A DNA stretch of 64,000 nucleotides, taken from the NCBI GenBank assembly GCA_025024175.1, contig QCXZ01000001.1:17298001-17362000 (forward strand). The letters run 5' to 3'. The DNA comes from Rhyzopertha dominica (Eukaryota; Arthropoda; Insecta; Coleoptera; Bostrichidae). Below the pieces are notes generated by a model, which saw nothing but the letters and a program-made list of their open reading frames with translations, did no database searches and was not told the DNA's origin. The position numbers were made by a program, and so were the translations under genes. Every line of letters starts with the position of its first letter. The stretch's first letter is position 1. This document shows, piece after piece, positions 51,930-63,722 of this stretch.

Positions 51930-52745
51930 AAAAAGCACACAATCACATATGACACTATTGTTTATGTTCTTATTTGTCAAAAGTAATGCTGTGTTTTTCC
52001 TTTCTCGGTTTTTTTAACAAAATATATAATAACATTGCAAATTTTCAGTGTGAGAACAGTACCTAAATCGTTTTAAATTAAACAATAATGAATTATTAAG
52101 TCTACTTACGCAATGTAAAGTACTATAAGAACCTAGAGTGCCTAGATGCATAGGTAAAGTACTGTAATTGGCTTCTCATTGTAGCGCCAAAATGGCGGAC
52201 ATATGGTGACTTTTAGGGAATTAGGGTTTGTAGGTTGTTGGCGCGTTGTCATAGTACTTGTGGTGTGATAAAAAGAAAGGTTAGTGTTGACTTTAACAAC
52301 CTATAAACATTAAATTCCCCAAAAGTCGGCATATGTTCGCGATTTTGGCGCCACAGCGACATATCGGTTGCTGTACTTTATCTATTTTGGACTTTAAGAT
52401 ATACCTAGTGTTCCTTTGTAGAGAGAGTATCGTCAATATCGCCATATTGTCTGCAAAAAATTGAAGAGAAGTTTACTACTTACACTGTTGATATTGACAA
52501 TTTGACATTTGGACTTAACTTCACAAATGTTTGCCTAAGCGCCAAATCACTTCTTTTTATAAACAGGACCCACTCCTGATTTTTTGGCATTTTGACAGGT
52601 TCTTGCAATGGCGGTACCCTCTATATACAAGATAACTAAATATACATACCTGTAAGTGGCCACCATCTACCGATCAGGTTTTAAACCTCTATCTACTGAG
52701 ACCCATTTTTGTAGCATGACTGATGGTAAAGATCATTATCCTTAG
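51930..52745 (+). repeat. Interspersed repeat, copy 2, interrupted
   Basis: Related to 17140-17430 in the same orientation. It shows TTTATGTTCTTA, TAATAACATTGCA, CTAAATCGTTTTAAATTA and AATGAATTATTAAG on the left. After an interruption of several hundred bases, ACCATCTACCGATCAGGTTT appears on the right. The interruption includes the hairpin at 52153-52380. Comparing the two copies shows that the interruption is a later insertion in copy 2. Confidence 0.6.
52153..52380. mobile_element. Hairpin MITE nested in repeat copy 2
   Basis: Arms 52153-52240 and 52295-52380 are inverted copies with a loop of about 55 bp. Landmarks are TAAAGTACTG, TAGCGCCAAAATGGCGGACA, GGTGACTTTTAGGGAATTAG and GTAGGTTGTT, each with its complement in the other arm. 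Weaker pairing may extend outward (CCTAGAGTGCCTAG against CCTAGTGTTCC). No coding potential. Exact borders and target duplication are uncertain. Confidence 0.7.
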
Positions 52746-53257
52746 TGCAATTATCCGTAAATGTGACTTACTGTTTTTCTTCTTATTTCTATCGTAAGAT
52801 TTTTGTATTCTCGTTGGCTAATCTCCCTGAATCTTAAATTTTATTGTAAAAAACGATAGTTTAGGACAAATAAAACACTCGTCACAACGTTTCTACACTT
52901 TACTGTGTTCTCTTCAAGCCACAATAAAATATAAGTAGTTTTATATATACAGCTATAAATTCCAACACTACCGATGAATTTCTGCTTGTGTGGTGTATAT
53001 AGCATGGTTAGAAAGGAAGAACTAAGACAGAGCAAACATGATTGTTGCAGATGAGAAATAATAACTTAAAGAAAACGGAAATCTTCGGTCGTATTAACTT
53101 AAAAACACCAACAATTTTTAGCCGTACCAACTATTCCCGACTTGTCAATACAAAATATAAATATAAAATACATTAGTCGGACATGAAAACAAGGTATATT
53201 AGTTATATTAGTTATTCGCAAACAGCATATTAAAATTATTAAAAATACGACATAATA

Positions 53258-53495
53258 TACTGCCGTCTAACCAAAATAGTTAATTCTGACTTAAGTTGTA
53301 AATCTTACCAACAATGCGGAGTGGGGAACCGCATTGCCGGTAAATGTGCAAGTTTGTATTTCTACCTGCTAGTCCTTACACCCTAAATCCATTGTAGCAA
53401 CATTTGTTTTAAAGAGGGCGAAACGAGGAATCCTTAAATTGCATTTTATTGCCAACTAGTCCCACTCGGCATTGTTGGCAAGATTTAAAAGTTGG
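53258..53495. mobile_element. Short inverted-repeat MITE
   Basis: The ends ATACTGCCGTCTAA (left) and TTGGACGACAGTA (right) are imperfect complements. Inside, GTAAATCTTACCAACAATGC and GGAGTGGGG pair with CCCACTCGGCATTGTTGG and CAAGATTTA. The whole unit is about 240 bp without coding capacity. Confidence 0.6.
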
Positions 53496-53865
53496 ACGAC
53501 AGTAGATGTTTATAAAAGAATTTAACCCTACTTACTTAATTTAGTAATTTATCACAGTTTAATAGTACAAATGTTATTTCTGAGGGACCATTGTGCCCAT
53601 GGCCGACGGGAAGCCCTCTTACCACCTTTTGTTATTTGTACTTATTTAATAGCCCGCTATATGTTTTACTTAATTATTGTTAGTGTCTTCTATCTTGTTT
53701 ACAATATTATTTGTCTGTATATGTATCATTTATTTTAGTATAAACTCAGAGCACAGTTTAGTTGCGTGCGTTCACTACGGCGGTTGACATCGAACTTCAC
53801 GAATGTAAATGTCTAATGTATATAAAAAACCGTTCTCTGCTAGAAATAAACTTGCCGTATCCCAT

Positions 53866-53908
53866 TTTCTTATTATGTTCTTATTATGTTCTTCATCCCC
53901 CCCCCCCC
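53866..53908. repeat. Direct TTCTTATTATG duplication and poly-C tract
   Basis: Two tandem copies of TTCTTATTATG are followed by about 12 consecutive C residues (about 53897-53908), an unusual tract in this AT-rich DNA and about 400 bp before exon C. Upstream, 53815-53860 has TATATAAAAAA and AATAAA, as would the R region of an LTR, but I could not define LTR ends. Confidence 0.6.
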
Positions 53909-54311
53909 TAAATCTGATATTAAATTATATTTGAAACTAAGATTTTATTAGTTGTTTTTTCCTACATTAAGGAGTTTACTCTATCGTTTGTTCTGATTGA
54001 ACAAACGTTAGGTCCTTGAAGTAAGAATTATTAATACATGACATAATGGAAGCATAGTTGAAATTGACCCCTTAAAATCTAGAAAAAACCCAAGCTAATT
54101 TCGTTTTTGTTTTCCATTTGAATCTGACAGTTTATTATACAGTATAATATGTTTTAGAGTTTGTAACTCGATCATCAAATCCAGTTTGGCAACATTCTTT
54201 GATAAAAGAAGCGAAAACTCTTCTTGTTGATTGAATTGTTAAACCCCACAAGCGATACTGTCTCAGAAAGAAGTTATCGAGGTGTACTTATGTCATGTTC
54301 CCTTGTTTCAG

Positions 54312-54869
54312 GTCGTCAGCTCCATGGACGCCATGAAATACTCCATGGAAGCGGACAAATACCGTTCCGCATACATGCCGCCCTCAACCTTAGCCATGTC
54401 GATGTATTCCGACCCCAAATACATGGACTCTTCATCGAAGAGCTACCTGGAGCGCGGTTACTTGGACTCCACCTCCGCCCTAACCAAAGCTTACTTCGAA
54501 TCATCGAAAATGTACATGGACGGGAAGTATAATTCGGATTCGACCAGAACCTACCCTCTAGACATAGGAAAAATGTATTCCGAGAGCTCATCCCAGATGC
54601 CCGGCAACCTGGGATCGCCGAGGTCCGCGGACTCTCCCGATGTCAAGACGTCGCAGGAGCGACCCGACGCAGCGTCTTCCTCCAGTTCCACGACGACTTC
54701 GTCGGCGGGCGCCTCCCCCGGAGGTCTTCCCGGCTACTACCCCACCGGGGGAGTGCAGCAGGGCGGCTCCATGCCACCGGGGCTCCTGCCCATGGCCCAG
54801 TACGCAAGCCAGTATCCCGCGCAAACACCCGGTGGAGAATTCCGACGACCGCTCACCGTAATATTTTGA
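54312..54869 (+). CDS. Sox21b: Sox21b-like terminal exon: C-terminal domain and stop
   Basis: This exon follows acceptor TTTCAG (ending 54311), opens in phase 0 with VVSSMDAMKYSMEADKY, and ends at TGA (54867-54869), giving 185 residues. A Tyr-rich stretch repeats short (K/S)xYx(D/E)S-like units (PKYMDSSSKSYLERGYLDS, KAYFESSKMYMDGKY). A Ser/Thr/Gly/Pro-rich stretch with five consecutive Ser follows, and the protein ends in EFRRPLTVIF. To my recollection this style of tail occurs in insect Sox21b/Dichaete-type proteins; I could not check it here. The function would be the transcriptional effector part. GC content and codon use are far higher than in the flanking AT-rich DNA, especially at 54600-54840, as expected for constrained coding sequence. 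No frameshift or premature stop is seen. Confidence 0.93.
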   Translation, partial: VVSSMDAMKYSMEADKYRSAYMPPSTLAMSMYSDPKYMDSSSKSYLERGYLDSTSALTKAYFESSKMYMDGKYNSDSTRTYPLDIGKMYSESSSQMPGNLGSPRSADSPDVKTSQERPDAASSSSSTTTSSAGASPGGLPGYYPTGGVQQGGSMPPGLLPMAQYASQYPAQTPGGEFRRPLTVIF

Positions 54870-55344
54870 CCAGATCGGTTGTGAATGTGAGAATAGTGCT
54901 GATTCGTCTCTTTGTATTACGAGATATTTCGCGTGTGTACGTGGCGGCATAGAGTAGAAGGTGTTTATTTCAAGTTTTGTTGCTGTTGTTTTTGCGAATT
55001 TGGGTAATAGGGTGGTCCTTATTTTAAAATGTTTGTATTATAGCCTTCCCAAAGAGGAGCAGAAACTTCCAGTATTATTTTTCAACGGTCGCGCAAAGGG
55101 CCGTATTTTTAAGCTTCTGACATAACATAAAGCACAAATGTGTATTCTCATCCATCTTAGCAAAAAATTTCTTGCCTTTAGAATCCTAGATATTACTAGT
55201 TGGTTAAAACCTGTTTCGATTATCGTCATTTTTAGGAAACGTGGTAAATGATTAATTTGATTTTATAGGTAAGTGTCCTTTTACGTAATTTACCTTAAGT
55301 AATGGCGATTCAGTACTTCTAAATTTGTTAATAGTGCGAAAACA

Positions 55345-55350
55345 AATAAA
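55345..55350 (+). terminator. Candidate proximal polyadenylation signal
   Basis: AATAAA, 476 bases after the Sox stop codon, the first canonical signal downstream. It would give a short 3' UTR. Confidence 0.4.
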
Positions 55351-57417
55351 ACACCTTTAACTATAATAACTGTAAATGGCACATATTTTTTAAATTATAT
55401 TTCATGCAAAACCTGAGTAAACTGGGTAGATACGTTTCTGAAGAAGTCCATAATAACTTAACAAGGCGACATTTTCTTTTTCAAAATATGAATCTTTAAT
55501 CCTAAACAGTATTTTTGTTTTTTATTTTCGCAGTTACATAACTGTTAACATCCCACTAATAATTATTATCATCGGTACTATTCACTGCTTTGAAAAAGTG
55601 TCGGACGTTTTTGGAAGACACATTCTTTTCTTTTAAACAACTTTTTTTACCTAATATTTTTCCGAGTTTGGTACATACATTGGCTTCCTGTATATTAGAA
55701 AACACCGCGTCTTATACAAGGAGTGGTGTCACTAATTGGAGTGTCTATGTTCTATCAACAAACATTTTTTTTATTGGGGGAATAGAATAGAAAAATTGAA
55801 GCAGTGAATTAGTAAGTTGATTTTTAAGATCGCGTCTAATACCCCACGCTCTAAATCCTGAAACTGTATTTACAACAGTTACAGCTTTACCGCGACCGTT
55901 TCCTATCAATCTAGTACCTTTCTTATATCCTAACTTTATATCCTTGTTTTGGCCATCTGTATTTTGCTTCTTGAAAAAGATAGGATTTTATTAATGTCAA
56001 AATTGTTATGCCATTTCAAAAAGAAATCGTTAAGGAAAGAACACTTTTTACACTTTGGGTACCGTCTGTTTGTCCGTTTATTGTTTGTTTGCATCCAAAT
56101 CTCGTAAACATCTCTCGTAATCCGTTTTTCTGACTAAATCAGAATTTAGAATGCTTAGTTCTTCTTTATTTCTAACATCTTAAAGCATTTATATCCAGAT
56201 CGTTCATGTTTTCTTAAAAATCTGTATATTATGCTTGATGCTTAGACCCATTGGCTTTTAATATGTATATCGCCATCTAGAGAAAAATAGATGTACGATT
56301 TCGAAGTGGTTTTTGTTTTTTGTGGCGTATTTTACTAGAAACATTTTGAAAAAAGGTTCATTTTAGTCATTGTAAACAATATTGACAGATTTTTATAAAG
56401 CAACTGCATAAAGAGCAGGTATGGTACTCGTACACACCACTGTGTTTATTTTTTGAAATATTGTTATAAATTGACGTTACTTCTCAAGGTGTATAGAATA
56501 TTATTTCTTTCAACCAAGGACTCTTAATTTGTTCCTTAGGACTTTGCAGTTGCCGTAAATAAGATTGTATAAAAATATATCTGCACAATAGCTCATTTAA
56601 GTACGTTAAAGTTTCATAAAAAATCATTGATAAATAAGAAAACATTTTACACTTACTAATAAAATTTAGGAATGTCTACCCAAACGTTTTAATTCTATCC
56701 ATTTCGAAAGCTTTACAAGCAGTAACATTTGCAGATTCCAGAAATAAGGACCACCCAAATGAGTTGGCTTTTAATGCCGCGTGTCACGGACTTGTATTTA
56801 GTGTAAATATACTCGTAAGTATTATACCGTTTCGTTTTTTGAACTTTTTTGCAATAATTCTGTTCGTGTGTAGCCAAAAGTTTAACGAATGAATCCACTT
56901 TGTTAGCTGTATAAATGTATATATAGTTTTGCTTCTGTTTGTACAAAATGATTTTCTACGGCACTTTACTTTTTCATGACACTAATGCCATCAAATATTG
57001 TACAAAACCTCAACATGTAATTTGCCTGTACTTTTTTTGTTCCTATATGTTGAAGTAGCTAAACGACTCTCATGCAATATGTCATATAGAAATGCTGTTA
57101 TTCCCCCATTATCTATTATAAAGCTAAAACTGCTGTATCGTATGTTATGTAAAACTATTAAAGAAACTATGAACAATAAACTAGGACATACTTGTTTCAA
57201 CGTGTTGATTTTTTTATAGTAAACACCGTCACATATTGCATGCACTTAGCTGCGCTAAGCTATCTGCAATACTCATGGGAAAATAATATATAGGGTTTGC
57301 TTGCTCGCAGGCTTCTCACAGCGATTTGCTACGCTGTCGCTTACAATGATTTATAGATTGTTTAATGCCTTATCGTGCTTTATACTTTATGGAAGTGTCT
57401 GTTTAGTGTAATTCAGA

Positions 57418-57423
57418 AATAAA
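57418..57423 (+). terminator. Candidate distal polyadenylation signal
   Basis: AATAAA about 2.55 kb after the Sox stop codon, followed by a T/G-containing stretch. It would give a long 3' UTR. Confidence 0.35.
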
Positions 57424-57440
57424 CATCGCCCATTGTCGTT

Positions 57441-58882
57441 ATTATATCGCAGTACCCTATAGCTTCTATTCATGGTCTAAAATTGGTAAATACACATATG
57501 GGTTTTTCAGTCTAATTTCGGTAACGATTTTCTATAATGCCAAACGCGTAAGGGTTAGAACACACTATACGACGGCTTTGTCCAATAAAGAGCAACAGGA
57601 AGAAGGCGCTGATTAGTTTTACGCTAATAAGGTGAGTATCTTTTTATTATTTACTTCAGGTATCCCAAAATAATAGTTTCTCAATAACTTTATAACAATG
57701 TAATATTTGTTTTAAGGTTGTTTACACGTAGAAGCAAATAAATTTTCTCAATTATCTGCTTGTAAAGTTGGGTCCGAAACTTTTTAAGATGGATAAATGG
57801 TGAAATGGTAAAGCAGTCCATTTACTTAAAAAATAATTTTGGGATACTCAATAGCAGTATATACTTTTACATCTTTATAACATCGATTTTTTTATAACAC
57901 TGATAACGAGTGGGTAAGATTGTATGCATGTCAATAATCTTTAAAAATAAGTTTGTTGATGATCAAAAACACCTTAAAACGTCGCGTTGTGGTATTTGTT
58001 AATAAGATTTTGACAATCCACCTGAGGCCAGACATTTCGAAGAACAATTTGATCCCAAAAGTATGGAACATTGAACATTGCGTTTTGGTTTTTAAATATT
58101 ATGAAAAACAAAAAATTTTGAAATTCTATTTTTGCTCATATCTCCGTTTTAATTTTAAACAAAATACGCTTACACATTATATTTGCACTTTTGAGAGCCA
58201 TCGAACGAAATAAAACTAAAAATTTTATTATTCAACACTTATCCTTTACGATGCTGTATTGTAGCAAATATAAAATATTAAAAAATGGTATGTGTAAAAA
58301 AAATTTTGTTTTACAAAGATGGTTGTGGATAAAACGTTTTAATTTTAACAAATGTTTGCTATTTATGCTATTTACAATCAAACGAAGACTTTAATGTTTG
58401 AAGAAGAAGAATGGAATGATAGTTTAATTAATTATCTTTTAGTGTTCTTAAAAAATTTGCGAGAATACGCGCCAAACAAGCTGTGTCTACATTGATCTGC
58501 AGTGGTAACGCCCAAGATGGAAGCTATACATGAGTTACATTGGTTGAAAAATTATTGCAAGAACTCCGTTTGCCGAGAAACTTACACGTTGTGTTGCTGT
58601 AATAAAGACTCGCCGTAAATTATCACGATTATTAGGTACAGTCGAATTCACGGATAATGAGACGGTCTAATAGGTGTGTGCGGCTGACTGTTTATTTTGG
58701 ATCCTAAGTGAAACAACTACCGCTAGTTGCCGCGAGACAGCGCGGGCTACACTGGAGAACACCATTATATTTATTCCTACAACGTAATAATTATTTATAT
58801 ATTACTTGCTACCTGTTACTGTGGATGTTCTGCAACCCAATATTCCACTAAGCAAACATAATAAAATCCAGGTAGGGATGAA
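57441..58882. other. Intergenic sequence, nothing recognised
   Basis: AT-rich. Two overlapping plus-strand open frames (57953-58213 and 58191-58394) are Lys/Phe/Tyr-rich, as expected from translating AT-rich DNA, and match no family I know. Confidence 0.4.
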
Positions 58883-59467
58883 TCCATAGATATACTAATA
58901 AAACAAATGGATCGCGCGTAAGCAAGCGGGATGCAGTGCCCGAATTACTGGCGTGGTGGGGATGCAGTCATGGCAAAAGCACAATAAAATCTGCGGTCTT
59001 TGGGGCAAGCCGCTTTGAAATATTATTAGTTTTAATTAGGTTAATTTTGAGAATTTATTTAACTCTAAGATTACGATATTTGTATAGTGTACAAAATGAA
59101 TTAAAAAATAGGATCAGAACTGTTAATACAAAAGTAGTCCATTTTCAACACCAATAATTAAATGTGTGAGCGTAAATGCTAATTTACTTTAAATTCTGCT
59201 TAATAACTTTTTATTAAATTTGTAATGCTTCTTTAGGGGTTTCGTTTGACCTCTTGTGTGTACATATGTTGTAATATATGTTTTCGTGTTTCAATATGCA
59301 AATAAGGTACCAATTTTGATAAATTTGCATCATTCCTCATATTAAGCGCTAACACTTTCTTAGCATGACTAGCCCTTCCCCGCCTATACAGTAATACTGG
59401 CATCAGCTAGCGGTGTTCGCCGTATACGCGACGCTCTATCCATGTGTTGTGTTACTATATCTATGGA
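58883..59467. mobile_element. Inverted-repeat DNA transposon (MITE), TGAA duplication
   Basis: Terminal inverted repeats of about 35-40 bp: TCCATAGATATACTAATAAA then ACAAATGGATCGCGCG on the left, and on the complement of the right end TCCATAGATATAGTAACACA then ACACATGGATAGAGCG. A 4-bp direct repeat TGAA lies immediately outside each end (58879-58882 and 59468-59471). Inside is a GC-richer left subterminal block and an AT-rich centre with no transposase. Repeats beginning CCATAGATATA are, from memory, common in insect genomes; the superfamily is not assigned here. Confidence 0.75.
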
Positions 59468-60142
59468 TGAAACAATTCTCCTTGTAAATTTACTTTATTA
59501 GTAATTTTTATTACGTTCCTTTTGGTACCGACTTGAATCTATAACTCTTAGAAATAGCTTTTTTTTTCAAAAAATCCCGTGGTTTTAGAGCATTCGGTTA
59601 ATAAAGGAACTATAGTACGAAAACGAATTATTTGAGACAAGGTTTTTTTTTAATTACCTGGATTACACTTTCATGCGGTCCTTAAGGCTGGGATCTTGGA
59701 GAGAGAGAGGAGAGATCCATCCGAGATAACGGCAGAGAGAGCACCATAAGCATATTACAAAACAGGACCACTGTATAATTACTGCAACGATATCTTTGAA
59801 AAAAGTATTATTCGAAAGCTTGTGATCCGCATTTTCACGTAAGCTATTTTGTATCTGTAAAGTATAAGTGGTGCAATAATCATCATTCGTAAAAGTGTAA
59901 GCTACAAATAATCAGAAAGGTAGACCTTGCAATTAGCAAGTATTTTAGCAGAAAATATTAAGTATATTTTTAGAAATACCTTAGGGTCCAGCTGAATATT
60001 TTATTTTTCAGATACCTAACCATCTCGAAATATTCAATAGTTTTTAGTGGAGCTGTTTTATAAAAATAGGTTGTTCTCTTTCTATCGTTAGCTCGAATAT
60101 ATCTTTTGTTCATCGGAACGATCAGTTCTAAGGTAGGGGTAA

Positions 60143-60595
60143 TGTTGCGGAATCAGCGCCATCTGTGTACCGGAGTTGGAGACATGTAGATGCGGTGTCA
60201 AGTTGTTATCCTAGCAACAGCTAGAGAGTGGGCATGTCGATGGAATGTACTCGAAGTATAGACTATGCCAGCAAAATGACCTAGAAACATCTAAAAAGAT
60301 GGCGTAGGAGGAAGCTGCCTATAAAGCGCAGACTGGCGCATGGCGGGAAGTCTGAAATCTGAGTGTGAACTGTGAAGTTCTGAATTCGAATAGCGTTTAT
60401 CGAGCGACCAAAAGGCTTAGTGAAGCAGGTGTTTTTAGTGCAAGTGTGTGCAGTATACTGATTTAGTGAATTAGTAGTGTTAAAGTAGTAGTGTTGTGGA
60501 TTAGTTGTGTTCAGATTTGGTGTATCTGAAACATGTGTTTTAAATAAAACGAAATTAGTCAGAAATCCGCACTTTGCGTGCCTATAGTCGTAACA
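60143..60595 (+). mobile_element. Probable solo LTR
   Basis: A 453-bp unit begins TGTTGCGG and ends CGTAACA. The ends form the short inverted repeat TGTT(G/A)CG...CG(T/C)AACA typical of Ty3/gypsy-type LTRs. Internal signals are in the right order: TATAAAG (60320-60326) and then AATAAA (60543-60548) about 50 bases before the 3' end. Neither gag nor pol sequence flanks it, so it would be a solo LTR left by recombination. The bases outside the two ends (GGTAA and ATATT) are not an obvious target duplication, so the borders or age are uncertain. Confidence 0.6.
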
Positions 60596-60599
60596 ATAT

Positions 60600-63500
60600 T
60601 CTCCAAGTAATGACTCCTTTGATTCCGACATATCCCTTTTATTGCTGTTGCCCCAGCTTACTCAGGTATTACATCGATTTTTGCATTTACGATTAGTGTG
60701 GTATTCGTTTTATATGGACTGATCACGGTACAGCTCTTGGCCACCTGATTGGGATTTTTCTTCGTTCCAACGAAGTTTCTCGTCTATAGCTCTAACTACT
60801 TCAGCGCTACACCTACTGTTTCTCCATAAACACTTGTTTTTCTTAATACTTTTAATAATATCAAATATATCCACTTGATTAGGTGGTTCACGTGTTTTTT
60901 TCTTGACATTTACCTCTACATCCACAATTTCCATAGATGCATACACAAGAGAAGTCTAGGGATATTTGTGTTAATTAACATTAAAAGTGTGTATATAACC
61001 CAGGCAAATATATACTCCTCAAGAGTCAATCTCGGAATAATAGATAAGAAGCTAAAAACTTGTATAAACCTTTATTTTGACATTCTAAACGATGGATCGA
61101 GAGTCTCAAAACTCAGGTTTTTTTGTAAATACCTCGTATGTATGGTATTTGCATTTACTAATAAAGTTGTAGAGCTTTAAGTTTTTATATTAAGCTTATT
61201 TTATTACAATATTGTTACAATATTATCCAATAGATAACCCTACCTTCTGTGCAATGTATCATTGACAATAATATTCCCAAATTTAAGAAATATCTCTAGA
61301 CTTTTCTTGTGTGTGTGTGTTGTTTGTCGTCGATGTACTATTAAAGGTTTCCTTTCTCGTTAGGTAACAACATCCGATTTTCACCCCTATCATCTCGCAT
61401 CTCATTTCCTGTTTTCTGCCAACATCGTATCAAGCATGCATTTCATCATACCATTTCATCTGACCCTTTAATTGATCCTCTCTGCCTTTCTTCTTCCAAA
61501 CTAAAACCACTTAAGCTATTTTCACCTTACTAAACCGTTAATATTTTTCCTCCACGACGTCACCACCGTAATCTTCTTCCTCACACATTGTTCTTCTGCA
61601 AAAATGCTGTCAATGTTATCCCACTTCTGACTATGTAGGTACGCTTTCAACTTAAACACCTTTGTTTGCTTGTTTGTGACCTAACAAGGAATGGAAAGTC
61701 AATTACGTGTATGCTTACTATTTGGATAATAAGCCCAAATTATACTGGCCTTTACAACCGAGTGTTCTGCTAAACCGCATTTTCATCTCGGCTCTAAAGA
61801 CCATATCGCAAGAATCTTTGAAGAAAAACGTCAGCGCAACGAATCTAACAAGATAAACAATTCTAATTTAATACATTTTTATCGTGGAGCGGTACGAGGG
61901 AAATAATCACGGTGTTTCAACAACTTAATGCTATGTTATTTATATAATCAAGTGTCAGGCAGTAAAACAGACACTTGAATAGCTCGACACAATACTTTAT
62001 TTTTGTTTCAATACTTCAGCGATACAAAAAAGGCCCCGGTTATTACTGAAAAATGTTAACAGGTCCCGTAACGCCCCTTGTTATCCCACGAATACCGGCT
62101 AACCACCATACTCATTCCTTTTAATTGAACGCAGTATTCAAAATCAAGTTTAGAGATGCGAACCAGCAGGAGCAACGCGGTATTCGACGCACTAGGACGC
62201 ACTATATTTTGTTCCGCTGCGAATTCTTTTCATTGCTGCTTATCGAGTTATCGCCCCCTATATTACGCTCGGTGTCTAAACAACACTGATTTGTGTGGGG
62301 TGGCTTAATTCGAGGAAGATATTAATTTGTACTCTTCGCACATAACTGTCGAAAATTACATAACGTGATTTGTGCGGCTGTTGTAGCCACGCCTCGTATG
62401 TTGTATGTTCCAAAGCAAATGGATTAAACAAATAACAGATAAGACATCTGGTGGTTGCTTCATCATACAATACCCTACTCACTTACTCTAAAACACTCCA
62501 CACTTCTTGATGAAGCTCTAACGCCTATCAAGTTGAGGCAAATAAATTTCGGTTTAGCTAACAGTTTCCTAATGGTATTGATATTGTCTCAATTAATTAT
62601 TGATAGATGTTGAGAAGCAGTGCTAAAGGTATCTCTAAAAGTGCAATATATAAACTCTGTTGTAGATGCAAATTAGGAACTGAATTGGTTGCAGTGACAG
62701 AAATCAGCAAGAAAATTTATAATAAATGTTAACGTTCATTTTTAATTTTAGGCAGAGTGACTTGCGTGCAATCGCTATGGTAATAAGCATTAAAACAGGA
62801 GATAATTAATTTCTTATTTTTATTTATTTTTAGTCACGTGAATCTGCAGTTGTTCAATTCGGCGGAGTACTAGTTACTAGTACTAGTAAAATCCGAAACC
62901 GTCCAGGAGGTTAAAAAAATATGTGTATAAAATATAAAAACGGTATTCGTCTGTTTAGACGTACTTTCAATCAAAAGGTTTCTCTTCACAGTACCAAAAA
63001 CTCAACCCAACCGAAACAATATAATATAGATATATAAGAAAAAAGGAAAAAATGCTTGAAACGGTACATACGCGGAATCACACAATTATGGTTTACAGAA
63101 TCCTGGTAGACGGAAACCGCCAACAAGAACACAATCATGAGGCATAAGGGGCTACTATGGCGGCGAGATAGTATTATACGAAAATCAGGAAGACAAGCCT
63201 TGCCTCAGAACATCTGAACGAACATAAAGAATTCTTGATGGAAAAACCTTATACTCGCAAACCAGAAGTGTTCCGTAGAACACTCTACCCTTGCTCCAGC
63301 AAGCTAACGGAATACCAACCAGTGGTTAGGTGCATCTTGCAAACCTTCTCATTCCAATCCTCAGCTTACCGTAACATACGCTACGTGGGAGCCACTGGCA
63401 ACATGCGGGTCACTTCTAACCAGCGTGGATGGCCGGCCTAGTGGTATATTCGGGAGAGGCAAAAATGCCTACTCTATGCTGGTTTCAATCGGTCAACAGC

Positions 63501-63720
63501 TGAATGAACTCTTTGAGAAATACAAAAAAAGAAAATTAAAATTTATTAATAATGAAGTTGTTACGTGGGTCTGAACTTCTAATACTCAGTATAAATTGGT
63601 TGTAGCTTTAGTCAAGTTGTAAAGAGATTGAGAGGTTGTAAACCTTTAATGCCCTACGACAATGTTAAGTCTTGCCACTGCGTTTGACGATCAGCACTTG
63701 AAGTGTAACAGTATGGTACA
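60600..63720. other. Intergenic sequence, nothing firmly recognised
   Basis: Contains a 78-codon minus-strand frame (60710-60946) of ordinary, charged composition with no recognised domain, a short (GT)n run at about 61311-61321, and a palindromic ACTAGTTACTAGTACTAGT-like patch near 62870-62888. No transposon coding motifs, exons or RNA genes were identified. Confidence 0.35.
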
Positions 63721-63722
63721 CC

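Larger units (their letters stand above)
35742..54311 (+). other. Sox21b: Intron between the Ala-rich exon and the C-terminal exon (about 18.6 kb)
   Basis: The donor is GTAAAG and the acceptor is TTGTTTCAG ending at 54311. It is a phase 0 intron. It contains two mariner remnants, a P-like THAP element, a repeat-motif field (47.7-48.7 kb), several inverted-repeat MITEs and a simple C tract. No exon is recognised inside. Confidence 0.85.
54870..57440 (+). other. Sox21b: Probable 3' untranslated region of the Sox gene
   Basis: After the stop codon the sequence is AT-rich and largely non-repetitive. Canonical AATAAA signals occur at 55345-55350, 56658-56663, 57175-57180 and 57418-57423. The last is followed within about 25 bases by a GT-containing stretch (CCCATTGTCGTTATT), so long and short 3' UTR forms are possible. 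The end chosen here (about 57440) is the furthest of these clustered signals and is a guess. No exon or transposon motif is seen in it. Confidence 0.45.

Noticed and set aside
53550..53910. Possible second solo LTR (TATATAAAAAA then AATAAA)
   Set aside because: Signals are in a plausible order, but no TG...CA ends or target duplication could be defined.
54316..54950. Long open frames on the minus strand and in alternative plus frames over the terminal exon
   Set aside because: They are by-products of the GC-rich coding exon. The frame in phase with exon B and ending in EFRRPLTVIF is the real one.
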